13,768 bases of DNA from Armatimonadaceae bacterium (GTDB lineage: Bacteria > Armatimonadota > Armatimonadia > Armatimonadales > Armatimonadaceae): NCBI GenBank assembly GCA_030446525.1, contig JAUJNC010000107.1, positions 1 to 13,768 on the forward strand, in the 5' to 3' direction. Under the pieces are notes generated by a model that was not told the origin of the DNA, made no database searches, and was given only the letters and a program-made list of their open reading frames with translations. Below, piece after piece: positions 1 to 6,206 of the stretch (within the stretch, counting starts at the first letter, position 1; each line of letters begins with the position of its first letter). The translations under genes were made by a program, and so were the position numbers.

Positions 1-70
1 CTAGCTCAGAAGCTGAGATACCCAGCGCTGTAGTACCTGGTCGCTGATGCGTTGGGTGGAGCGAATTGCG
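1..70 (+). rRNA. rrf: 5S ribosomal RNA, 3' part (5' end outside window)
   Basis: The stretch matches the 3' two thirds of bacterial 5S rRNA as I know it: a CTCAGAAG block, then CAGCGC followed by AGTAC. It also folds as expected. ACCTGG pairs with TTGGGT (with G.U pairs), capped by CGC/GCG closing a TGAT loop, and CGCT pairs with AGCG outside this. A strong intrinsic terminator starts immediately afterwards, which is the usual end of an rRNA operon. The 5' half, needed to confirm helix I pairing, lies upstream of the window, so the exact 3' end is approximate. Confidence 0.75.
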
Positions 71-110
71 AAACCGGCTGAGCCCGAAGGGGCTCAGCCG
101 GTTTTTGTTT
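71..110 (+). terminator. Intrinsic terminator of the rRNA operon
   Basis: A perfect 15-bp stem (AAACCGGCTGAGCCC at 71-85 pairing with 90-104) closes a 4-nt loop (GAAG). It is followed by a T-rich tract (TTTTT-G-TTT, 102-110). It directly follows the 5S sequence. The A-run at the foot of the left arm could give weak termination on the other strand too. Confidence 0.9.
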
Positions 111-261
111 GCGTGCCAAGAATGCAGAGAAAGGAGGTGACACCGGGCAGGTTCGTCCGCAGCGGCAGGCGGGAACCTGGACGGATGCGTAAAGCGCGGT
201 CTCTGGTTTATGAGGGGCCAAAAGACCCTGTCTAAAAAGGCTTGAACGGGACGTTTGCACG

Positions 262-291
262 TTGTTGCGTTGGCAGACAAGGATGCATAAT
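262..291 (+). promoter_or_regulatory. Possible promoter (weak)
   Basis: CATAAT (286-291) matches five of six bases of the -10 consensus. TTGTTG (262-267) lies 18 nt upstream as a poor -35. It precedes the two hairpins at 311-364 and the sigma-like gene, so it could drive either a structured leader or a small RNA. The call rests on consensus similarity only. Confidence 0.25.
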
Positions 292-310
292 AGCAAAGTT
301 CCTTGAAGAC

Positions 311-364
311 TGTCACGTTGCTAACGTGGCAAGAAGGCAGTTGTGGGCTGCATAGCTCTGCCTT
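311..364 (+). other. Two adjacent hairpins (possible structured leader or small RNA)
   Basis: The first hairpin, 311-331, has a 9-bp stem (TGTCACGTT with AACGTGGCA, one G.U) and a 3-nt loop. The second, 334-364, has a 7-bp stem (AAGGCAG with CTGCCTT) and a 17-nt loop that can form an inner GCT/AGC pair. They lie between a weak promoter-like site and the sigma-like gene. I do not recognise a known RNA family. Confidence 0.35.
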
Positions 365-621
365 GAGGGAGTCCCGGAGCAGGTTAGCACGCACCTCATA
401 AATCGTCTTGCTCACTTTCTTGGCTCTGACCTTTGACGGCACCGAGGCCGAATAAAAGCCAAAAGCCGGATGATTACGCTGTGAGCGCGCGGCACTGGCT
501 TTTTTGTGGCTCGCGTCAACAGCCTGAATTCGCGGCGCATCTGCTCGATTTGCCAGCTGACACCCTTTCCCTTTCGGACCACCTCTGTCGAGCAAACGAC
601 ACGGAATGGAGATCCATGCGA

Positions 622-1176
622 ATGTCTCATTGGAAAACGGTACTGGATAGCTGCTTGCGACAAATCCGCGTCTGGCATACGCCCCGGAACTACTCGGCAA
701 GTGACTGGATGGAAGAGATGCGCGCGCATGGAGCAGCCGCCGCCTGGCAGGCCGAGCGTGACTATGACCCCGCGCGTGGGGTCCCCCTCGCCGCCTTCGT
801 GCGGCAGCGGGTGATGGCAGACGCGTTCACCCGCTATCGCCAGGAGTGGACCTATGCCACCCGCTGTATCCCTGATGAGGATCAAGAGGCGCTCCGGATC
901 CGGGCGCAAGAGGGGCTCGCCGGCACATGGATTCAGGATGCGCAGCGATGCGCCCTGGCACAGCTATCGGCTTCCGGCGAATGGCTGATCGAGCAGCTGT
1001 TCTGCGACAGGCGCACGGAAAGCGACATGGCCAAGGTGCTGGGGATCAGCCAGCAGGCGGTCAGCAAGCGCAAGCACGCGATCCTGGGCGAGTTGCGCCA
1101 CTCGTTGGGCTTCTCCGGGGGAAAGCAGAGTTCTGCGGTCGTAAACCGTGCCGCTGCCTGCGTTAGAAAAGCCTGA
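622..1176 (+). CDS. Small sigma-70-family factor
   Basis: The 184-residue product reads as a compact RNA polymerase sigma factor. Residues about 48-76 carry a region-2-like stretch (YDPARGVPLAAFVRQRVMAD, resembling the F/YDP..G..F..FA..R pattern of sigma region 2). Residues about 133-160 form a region 4 helix-turn-helix (TESDMAKVLGISQQAVSKRK). There is no long N-terminal region 1, so it is an alternative rather than a housekeeping factor. I chose ATG 622 because GGAGA at 608-612 sits 9 nt upstream; ATG 616 is possible but only 3 nt from that motif, and the open frame back to TTG 433 seems non-coding. The gene stands alone between two strong terminators. Its target promoters are unknown. Family assignment is fairly sure; subgroup is not. 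Confidence 0.8.
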   Translation: MSHWKTVLDSCLRQIRVWHTPRNYSASDWMEEMRAHGAAAAWQAERDYDPARGVPLAAFVRQRVMADAFTRYRQEWTYATRCIPDEDQEALRIRAQEGLAGTWIQDAQRCALAQLSASGEWLIEQLFCDRRTESDMAKVLGISQQAVSKRKHAILGELRHSLGFSGGKQSSAVVNRAAACVRKA

Positions 1177-1204
1177 TCTCCTTCTTTTTCATCCGTCTCA
1201 ATCT

Positions 1205-1233
1205 GCCGGGGCACCCAGCCCCGGCTTTTTTTT
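1205..1233 (+). terminator. Intrinsic terminator after the sigma-like gene
   Basis: GCCGGGGC (1205-1212) pairs perfectly with GCCCCGGC (1218-1225) around a 5-nt loop and is followed by eight T residues (1226-1233). It lies 28 nt after the sigma-like stop codon, so the sigma gene is a single-gene transcript. Confidence 0.92.
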
Positions 1234-1685
1234 CGCCAATGGCCCGTGGCCCGCATCGCGCATTGACAGGCAGACAGGGAAGGTCGGCCGGCGGACCCAA
1301 GCGCGTGGTTCTTGGCGATCTACGCGATTGGCTGAGCGCGCCGCCAAAAAAATAAAGCCGTGTGGTTGTAAAAAGCCAGGGTGCCTGCATTCTACTAGAT
1401 GGTGCATGCGTTAGATAGGACAGCGCCCGGCTGAGCCGGTGCGGCGCGGGCAAGGTTGGGTCAGCACGGCGCGGAAGCCGGACGTCGAGTGGTTTCCTCG
1501 GCGCAAAAACTCATGATTCAGCCGCTGTCACTCTCAACGACGAGAAAGGAGGTTTTGCCGCGGTCGCTGGGCCAGGAAACAAGAAACTTCACAACTAGCT
1601 GCTACCTGCAGCTAACACGGTTATCGACGGGGGTGGTAACGGTGGAACCGCCGGGGCCGCCCAGCAAACGAGAGGAGTTGTAACG
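1234..1685. other. Intergenic leader region upstream of tatA
   Basis: About 450 bases without a clear gene. I see no strong promoter; TTGTAA at 1366-1371 has only poor -10 candidates downstream. A long Shine-Dalgarno-like string (AGAAAGGAGGT, 1543-1553) is present with only a TTG at 1555, too close for normal initiation. From that TTG an in-frame stretch of 42 codons runs to a TAA at 1681-1683, two bases before the tatA ATG. It resembles nothing I know. A perfect hairpin lies at 1596-1614. Confidence 0.5.
1596..1614 (+). other. Perfect 7-bp hairpin in the tatA leader
   Basis: TAGCTGC (1596-1602) and GCAGCTA (1608-1614) are perfect inverted copies around TACCT. There is no T tract, so it is not a terminator. 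Lying about 70 nt before tatA, it could be an operator, an RNA stability element or part of a leader fold. Confidence 0.4.
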
Positions 1686-1904
1686 ATGTGGACTGGGCCG
1701 TTCGCGTTCATAGGAACCCAGGAGGTTTTGATCATCGCGGGAATGATCGTGCTTATCTTCGGCGGCGCCAAGATCCCGCAGCTGGCCCGGGGATTTGGCG
1801 AGGGCATCCGCGAGTTCAGGACGTCGGTGGATGGAACCGCCGACGACTCCGCGCCGGCCGCCAAGGCGGCATCGGACCAGAGGAGCATAACCGCAGCGGA
1901 GTAG
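1686..1904 (+). CDS. tatA: Twin-arginine translocase subunit TatA/E
   Basis: TatA-type proteins oligomerise in the inner membrane to form the variable channel part of the Tat system, which carries folded proteins with an SRRxFL-type signal. The 72-residue product has the full family layout: a short periplasmic N-terminus with a polar Q/E pair (Q12-E13), one membrane helix (about 14-25), the FGG hinge (25-27), an amphipathic helix rich in R/K/E (28-47, KIPQLARGFGEGIREFR) and a low-complexity acidic tail. ATG 1686 is supported by GAGGAG at 1672-1677, 8 nt upstream. No tatB or tatC is in the window. The next gene, 128 bp downstream, encodes a protein with a classic Tat signal, so this copy may be dedicated to, or co-regulated with, that cargo. 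TatA versus TatE cannot be separated by eye. Confidence 0.93.
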   Translation: MWTGPFAFIGTQEVLIIAGMIVLIFGGAKIPQLARGFGEGIREFRTSVDGTADDSAPAAKAASDQRSITAAE

Positions 1905-2032
1905 CAGAGGGCGACGCAGATTCTCATCCAGGGAATGCGAGCACCGGCTGAAAGGGACAAACCCTTCACTGCCGTGCCGCCCAATCGGTGGTTTTTAGCA
2001 AGCGAAGGAAAGGATTGAGAGAGGAGACTAGT

Positions 2033-3598
2033 ATGAGCAGCAATGAGAGCAACGAGCTATCCGGCAACGTACCCGGTGAACCCACCGACAACACGTCGCC
2101 CGGATCGGGCGCCGAACCCACGACCGAACCCTCCTGGAGCCGCCGGACGTTTCTGAGGGCCGCGGCGCTCGGTGCGGCGGTGACCGGCGCAATGCTTATC
2201 GACAAGGACCGAGCCGGCCGCCTGCACCTCGGCGGCGCAGCCGCTCTGGCCAACGACCTGAGCGACTACCCCTGTACTGCTAACGATATCGACGTCGGCA
2301 CAGGCACCGTCGTCAACGAGCCCTGCGCCTGTACCAACACCTTCAACGCACAGGTAGCATTTCCGGTGACGAACCGCACCAGCGCCTTGCGTTACTGCGT
2401 TACGCTGCACCTGCCCGGTGGTTTCGGCGTGCCGAGCCAAGACGTGGTTCTCAGCACCCAAAGTGGCAGTACCACTGTCCCGTCGAACTCAACGGTAATG
2501 ATGTTCGGTCAGGTAGTTGGCTTCCCCTGCAACCCCACTGGCGGCGTGGTCTGTATTGGCCAACCCGGTACGATTCGGGGTAAGTGCGATCCGGGTACCT
2601 GCGCCACCATCGCCTTCAACACCAGCGCCCAGTCCCCGTGCCCCGATGACAGCCCGCCGGGTGGTCAGTGCCGGCACCAGCAGGTGTGCATCCAGGCCTT
2701 TGGCGCCTCGCTGACCTGTGTCGACAACTGTACGAACCGGAACCCCACCAACTGCAACGTGGGCTGCGGTCAGACGCTGTCTTTGCTGGCGACCGCCTCC
2801 GGTGCCTCACAAGGCGCAACGGCAGGCACGTACAGCTTCAATGTAACCCGCCCCGATGGGACTCACGTTACTGGTTCGCCGATTACAGGGACGTCCCCTC
2901 GGTGCTTCACCGATGCGACCCCACAACAAGGTACCTATACACTCACGGTCGGGGACAGCGCGGGCTGTGTGCGCACGGCGACGACCAGCGTGAGTGTCCA
3001 AACTGTGAGTCCACCGACCCTCACTCAGCAGGGTACGCCCGACTGTAATGGCAATACGACGTTCACGGCCTCACCGTGCCCGCCAGTGTCAGGTATTACC
3101 TATACGCTCGAGCAGGTAAATTGCAGTACGGGAGCCTTCATCGGAACACTCGGGAACTACAATGCCAACACATGTACATGGACGGCGCAACTCACCCGAG
3201 GACAGACTACGTGCGTCCGGATCAGGGCCAGCAATGGAAATTCTGCGTGCGACGTTTTCTCGAATATGGTGCAGGTCGTTGTCCCCACTTCGGTCACGCT
3301 CGCGATGGGCAATCCCACCCAGGCGAACTGCTCAGGCGTGGTGACCCTCACAGCCACGGCGGGCGGTGGCACCGGTTCGTACACCTTCACCTTCAGGGAG
3401 GGAACCACGACGATCACGACCGGTATTACCGGTAGCGGAAACAGTCGCACCTTGACTCTCCAGCCGCAACTAAACGGCCAGTGCCGCACGATAACGGTCT
3501 CGGTGGTCGATAGTAACAACTGCCCCAGCACGCCAGCCAACGTGAAGCAGAGCTTCAGTCAGTGCGTGGTCCTCACGAATGACTGCGCGCCTGAGTAA
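2033..3598 (+). CDS. Cysteine-rich Tat-exported protein with Ig/SprB-like repeats
   Basis: This 521-residue protein has no assigned function. Residues 36-41 are SRRTFL, a near-consensus twin-arginine motif, followed by a weakly hydrophobic core (AAALGAAVTGAMLI) and an ALA-type cleavage candidate near residues 70-75, so Tat export is predicted. The mature part carries 28 cysteines, an even number, and is rich in T, S, N and G. From about residue 244 there are three related beta-sandwich-like units of roughly 75-85 residues (about 244-323, 335-415, 430-505). They have the G-x-GTYTLTV..AGC or GGGTGSYTF...VVDSNNC style of SprB/PKD/Ig-like adhesin repeats. No membrane anchor or sortase motif is visible. 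ATG 2033 is chosen for GAGGAGA at 2021-2027, 5 nt upstream; the frame opens earlier at GTG 1988 without such a site. It follows tatA directly. A surface or extracellular structural or adhesive role is inference. Confidence 0.85.
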   Translation: MSSNESNELSGNVPGEPTDNTSPGSGAEPTTEPSWSRRTFLRAAALGAAVTGAMLIDKDRAGRLHLGGAAALANDLSDYPCTANDIDVGTGTVVNEPCACTNTFNAQVAFPVTNRTSALRYCVTLHLPGGFGVPSQDVVLSTQSGSTTVPSNSTVMMFGQVVGFPCNPTGGVVCIGQPGTIRGKCDPGTCATIAFNTSAQSPCPDDSPPGGQCRHQQVCIQAFGASLTCVDNCTNRNPTNCNVGCGQTLSLLATASGASQGATAGTYSFNVTRPDGTHVTGSPITGTSPRCFTDATPQQGTYTLTVGDSAGCVRTATTSVSVQTVSPPTLTQQGTPDCNGNTTFTASPCPPVSGITYTLEQVNCSTGAFIGTLGNYNANTCTWTAQLTRGQTTCVRIRASNGNSACDVFSNMVQVVVPTSVTLAMGNPTQANCSGVVTLTATAGGGTGSYTFTFREGTTTITTGITGSGNSRTLTLQPQLNGQCRTITVSVVDSNNCPSTPANVKQSFSQCVVLTNDCAPE

Positions 3599-3610
3599 CC
3601 ATCGCGAGTT

Positions 3611-3639
3611 CCAGAGGGCGCTCTCCAGGTGCCCTCTGG
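3611..3639 (+). terminator. Hairpin after the Tat cargo gene (terminator-like, no T tract)
   Basis: CCAGAGGGC (3611-3619) pairs perfectly with GCCCTCTGG (3631-3639) around an 11-nt loop, 12 nt after the cargo gene's stop. No T run follows, so it may stabilise the 3' end of the upstream message or attenuate read-through rather than terminate efficiently. Confidence 0.4.
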
Positions 3640-3653
3640 ACACCGATCCCAGG

Positions 3654-3660
3654 AAAGGAG
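3654..3660 (+). promoter_or_regulatory. Strong ribosome binding site feeding a TTG start that is closed by TGA
   Basis: AAAGGAG at 3654-3660 is followed after 7 nt by TTG (3668). The frame then reads three codons and meets TGA at 3677-3679. The same frame stays open from 3680 to the stop at 4082-4084, and its residues look like protein throughout. The site therefore marks the likely original start of the next gene. Confidence 0.5.
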
Positions 3661-3778
3661 AACCACCTTGCGTCGTTGAGGGGAGCCAGTCTCGGCCGGT
3701 TCGGCCGATATACACGAAAAGATAGCCAGCCAGTTCGGCATCACCGACGACCTGCCCTGTGCCGACCTTGCGCTGCTC

Positions 3779-4084
3779 GTGCCGCTGAAGAGATCGTCCG
3801 AGTACCGGACGCTTCGCCCTCGCGTAGCCAGCCTCAAGCCCGCGGATCACTGGCAGGAAGAGGGCCTGCACTTCTTCGTCTTCCAGCTCCTGCCGGCGGA
3901 GGGCACAGCGGCCGTCGGGGCTGAGCCGCCGGTAGCCGTCTTTGTCATGCACCCGGAGGAGCCCGCGCCGGTGTCCGCGGTCGTCGTCACGCCCAGCGCA
4001 AGCGGTGGGGAAGCCGAGGTGATGGATCTGCGCCGGCCCGACAGCGCGTATACCGCGCCGTACTCACCGCAGAAGGCAGGTTAG
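3779..4084 (+). CDS. Unrecognised small protein, probably 5'-truncated or miscalled
   Basis: I do not recognise this family. The part starting at GTG 3779 gives 101 residues, with hydrophobic strands (LHFFVFQLL, VAVFVM, VSAVVVTP) alternating with acidic and proline-rich turns. It looks like a small soluble alpha/beta or beta protein without signal peptide or membrane helix. The same frame is open upstream to 3680 and its 33 codons also read as good protein (for example DIHEKIASQFGITDD), but no ATG, GTG or TTG lies between 3680 and 3779. GTG 3779 has no ribosome binding site. The strong site at 3654-3660 instead points to TTG 3668, which is cut off by TGA at 3677. So the gene is either damaged by a nonsense mutation, carries a sequence error, or uses a rare start. 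It ends 7 nt before the DUF1573 gene and probably shares its transcript. Confidence 0.6.
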   Translation: MPLKRSSEYRTLRPRVASLKPADHWQEEGLHFFVFQLLPAEGTAAVGAEPPVAVFVMHPEEPAPVSAVVVTPSASGGEAEVMDLRRPDSAYTAPYSPQKAG

Positions 4085-4091
4085 ATGGTGC

Positions 4092-5483
4092 ATGAGTTCC
4101 GTTAGAAAGAGCACCCACGCAATGTTACGATATACGCGATGCACAGAGATCGCCCTGCCGCCTCAGGCATCGTCTGTTCCGCCCGCCCTCGCCTGCTTGA
4201 TCACGGCGGCGACGCTTTTGGGAGCAACAGCGTCCGCAACGCGCGCATCACTGCCTGCGGTTCCGCCCCCCGCCACCTCGTCACAAGCGCAGAGCTCCCC
4301 TTCGCAGCCCGTTTCCGGACAAGGCGCGGCGACTCCAACACAGACCGCCGCCAGCCTCACGGTTGTCGCAACCCCGGGTGTCACGCTGCCCGCTCCCAAT
4401 CAGGGAACGTTCGATTTCGGGCAAGTCAGCCTCCTCGACAAGACCCGGATCGAGCAGACCTTCACGTTCCGCAACGACGCCAACACGTCCCTTGCCCTGG
4501 CGCACCTCAAGCTCTCCTGCGGCTGCACCAGCGCCGTCGTGCAAACGAAAAAGAAAGGCTCGTCGGTCCGGGAAACTTGGCCCTCGCCGACGGCTCTGCC
4601 CACTCTTGCTCCCGGCGACGAAATGTCGGTACAGCTGGTCGTCGACCTCACGCCCTTCGCGCCCGGCCGCCTCTCCAAGACCGCCCTCGTCCACGCGCAG
4701 GGCTACAGCCAGCCGGTTGCCACCTCCGTGATCACCGGGACCCTTCTGCCCAGCGTCACCTTCACGCCCGCCGTGGTGGATTTTGGCGCGGTAACCGCCG
4801 GTGAGGCGCGGTCGGTGATCCTCACCGCCGCCTTCGACCCGCGCCTAGCTTCCTCGGGACCTTCGACGCCACTTGTCTCCACCAACCCCGCCGTCCGCAT
4901 CAGCCCGGAGACGGCAGCAAGCGCTTCCGGGGAGCCGTCGTTACCGTCCAAAGACGGCGACAGCAAGATGCCTGTGCGCGCCTACCGGGTCACCCTGGCC
5001 AAGGACATCCTTCTCGGGGCTTTGAGCGGCATCCTCTCGTTTGCCCCTCAGGATTCTACAGGCACGGCCGCGCCCGCATCATCCGCCGCCTCCCGGAATA
5101 TTTCCGCCGCCCTGAGGAGCGCGCGGGTGGCGCTGGTCGGCCAGGTGAACGGGGATATCTCCGCCCAGCCCCAGGCGCTGGCGCTGGGGATGGTCCCGAA
5201 GGGGCAGGATGCCACGCAGCAGATCGTGCTGACGGGCGCGAACGCGGCCGCCCTCGAGAACCTGAAGATTATCTGCGGCAGCAGCTGGCTGTCGGCCCGT
5301 CTGGACGCTTCCCCCGCTGCGCCGGCGCCGGGAGAGGCAGGACCAGCGCAGAAACCCGTGAAGACCCTGGCCGTCACCCTCGGTTCCGGGGCGCCCGCGG
5401 GCATTTTGCAAACGGAACTGAACATCACCCTGGCTAACGGCCAGCGCCTGCTCATCCCCGTCAACGCCTACGTGCAGCCGTGA
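4092..5483 (+). CDS. Secreted DUF1573 (ASH/Ig-like) multidomain protein
   Basis: The 463-residue product has an N-terminal signal-like hydrophobic stretch (about residues 29-51, ALACLITAATLLGATASA) and a proline/serine/alanine linker. A DUF1573 domain follows at about 100-215: GTFDFGQVSLLDKTRIEQTF, then the diagnostic SCGCT at 142-146 and an APGDEMSV turn. A second beta-sandwich follows at about 225-330 (VDFGAVTAGEARSV) and a third at about 345-463 (QALALGMVPKGQDATQQIVL ... LQTELNITLANGQ). DUF1573 domains are immunoglobulin-like and usually extracytoplasmic; their biochemical role is not established. ATG 4092 lacks a clear ribosome binding site. ATG 4122, still upstream of the signal-like stretch, is an alternative. 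The redoxin gene starts 11 nt downstream, so the two are almost certainly one operon. Such DUF1573-redoxin pairs recur in environmental phyla (general recollection). Confidence 0.85.
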   Translation: MSSVRKSTHAMLRYTRCTEIALPPQASSVPPALACLITAATLLGATASATRASLPAVPPPATSSQAQSSPSQPVSGQGAATPTQTAASLTVVATPGVTLPAPNQGTFDFGQVSLLDKTRIEQTFTFRNDANTSLALAHLKLSCGCTSAVVQTKKKGSSVRETWPSPTALPTLAPGDEMSVQLVVDLTPFAPGRLSKTALVHAQGYSQPVATSVITGTLLPSVTFTPAVVDFGAVTAGEARSVILTAAFDPRLASSGPSTPLVSTNPAVRISPETAASASGEPSLPSKDGDSKMPVRAYRVTLAKDILLGALSGILSFAPQDSTGTAAPASSAASRNISAALRSARVALVGQVNGDISAQPQALALGMVPKGQDATQQIVLTGANAAALENLKIICGSSWLSARLDASPAAPAPGEAGPAQKPVKTLAVTLGSGAPAGILQTELNITLANGQRLLIPVNAYVQP

Positions 5484-5493
5484 AAGTACAAAA

Positions 5494-6153
5494 ATGAAAG
5501 CCTATCACCCTGTCGCCGCTCTTCTGACAGCCTCGATGAGCGTCATGCCCCTGGCGTCGCCGGCTGCGGCGGACGAGCCGGCTCCCACGGTCGGGCGTCC
5601 CGTTCCCTCGTTCACGCTGCCGGACGTCGACGGCAAGAAGCGCCCTTTGTCGGAGTTCCGGGGCCGGCGTGTGGCCCTCTTCTTCTTCTGCGGCTGTTCC
5701 TGGTGCGCGGATATCGGGAAGGAGTGGGCCTCTCTCCAGCGCGGCGGCGCGCTCGCGGAGAACGGGACAACGCAGCAGAACGGGCCAGAGGGCCGCGTCT
5801 CCAAACAGGCGGCTGCCAAGGACGCGCCCGTCACGCTGGTAGTGTACTCCGAGCTGAGCGCGGAGTCGTCCCGCACCCTCGCCTCCTATTGCGGATTGGA
5901 CCTGGCGCAAACCGTCCTCCTGCCCGACCCGGCGATGGAGGTGACGCAAGGGATCTACAAAGCAGATCCCTGCCCGCGCGTCTTCATCGTCGATGCCGCG
6001 GGCAACCTGCGCTACACCAATAACAGCAAAGACGATGCGCCCCGCAAAGCGCCGGCGCTGGTGATCGTATCGCGTGCCGTCGACGCTCTCCGGTCCTCGG
6101 CACCGGCCAAGCCAGACTCGAAAAACGCCAGCTCAGGCGATACCGGCTGGTAG
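5494..6153 (+). CDS. Secreted thioredoxin-fold redoxin (AhpC/TSA-like)
   Basis: The 219-residue protein has a signal peptide (about 1-26, ending in AAA before DEPAP). A redoxin domain follows: VPSFTLPDVDGKKRPLSEF, a strand (VALFFF), then the active-site region C66-G-C68-S-W-C71. CSWC is a thioredoxin-like CxxC, and C66 adds a third cysteine beside it. Later come VTLVVYSE, a cis-proline-type segment (PCPRVFIVDAAGNL, proline before RVFIVD) and a C-terminal helix. A further cysteine precedes that proline. It probably acts in the cell envelope as a thiol-disulfide oxidoreductase; a peroxiredoxin activity is less likely because the usual TxxC site is absent. It sits 11 nt after the DUF1573 gene and is the last plus-strand gene before a convergent ABC transporter, with no visible T-tract terminator between them. 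Confidence 0.87.
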   Translation: MKAYHPVAALLTASMSVMPLASPAAADEPAPTVGRPVPSFTLPDVDGKKRPLSEFRGRRVALFFFCGCSWCADIGKEWASLQRGGALAENGTTQQNGPEGRVSKQAAAKDAPVTLVVYSELSAESSRTLASYCGLDLAQTVLLPDPAMEVTQGIYKADPCPRVFIVDAAGNLRYTNNSKDDAPRKAPALVIVSRAVDALRSSAPAKPDSKNASSGDTGW

Positions 6154-6206
6154 GCGCGCCAGGAGCGGGCGGGTGGTGGGATCGCCGTGGAAGGAGAACG
6201 TGTACT

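Larger units (their letters stand above)
111..615. other. Non-coding stretch between rRNA terminator and sigma-like gene
   Basis: No convincing gene is seen in these roughly 500 bases; the open frames here lack a start with a usable ribosome binding site. It holds an unusually long Shine-Dalgarno-like string (AGAAAGGAGGTGA, 128-140) with no start codon at the right distance. It also holds a hairpin (CAGGTTC 148-154 with GAACCTG 173-179), a weak promoter-like site and two hairpins around 311-364. The frame of the next gene stays open upstream to a TTG at 433, but the residues encoded there do not look like part of a sigma factor. Confidence 0.5.

Noticed and set aside
433..621. N-terminal extension of the sigma-like gene from TTG 433
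   Set aside because: The extra 63 residues look unlike any sigma region, TTG 433 lacks a good ribosome binding site, and GGAGA at 608-612 supports ATG 622.
3677..3679. TGA read as an amino acid (recoding or alternative genetic code)
   Set aside because: TGA is used as the normal stop by several intact genes here (sigma-like, DUF1573, MBL-coupled MetE-like), and no selenocysteine-type hairpin or family evidence supports recoding.
1397..4094. Shared 12-mer AGATGGTGCATG at 1397-1408 and 4083-4094
   Set aside because: A few repeated 12-mers are expected by chance in a window of this size, and similarity does not extend beyond the 12 bases.
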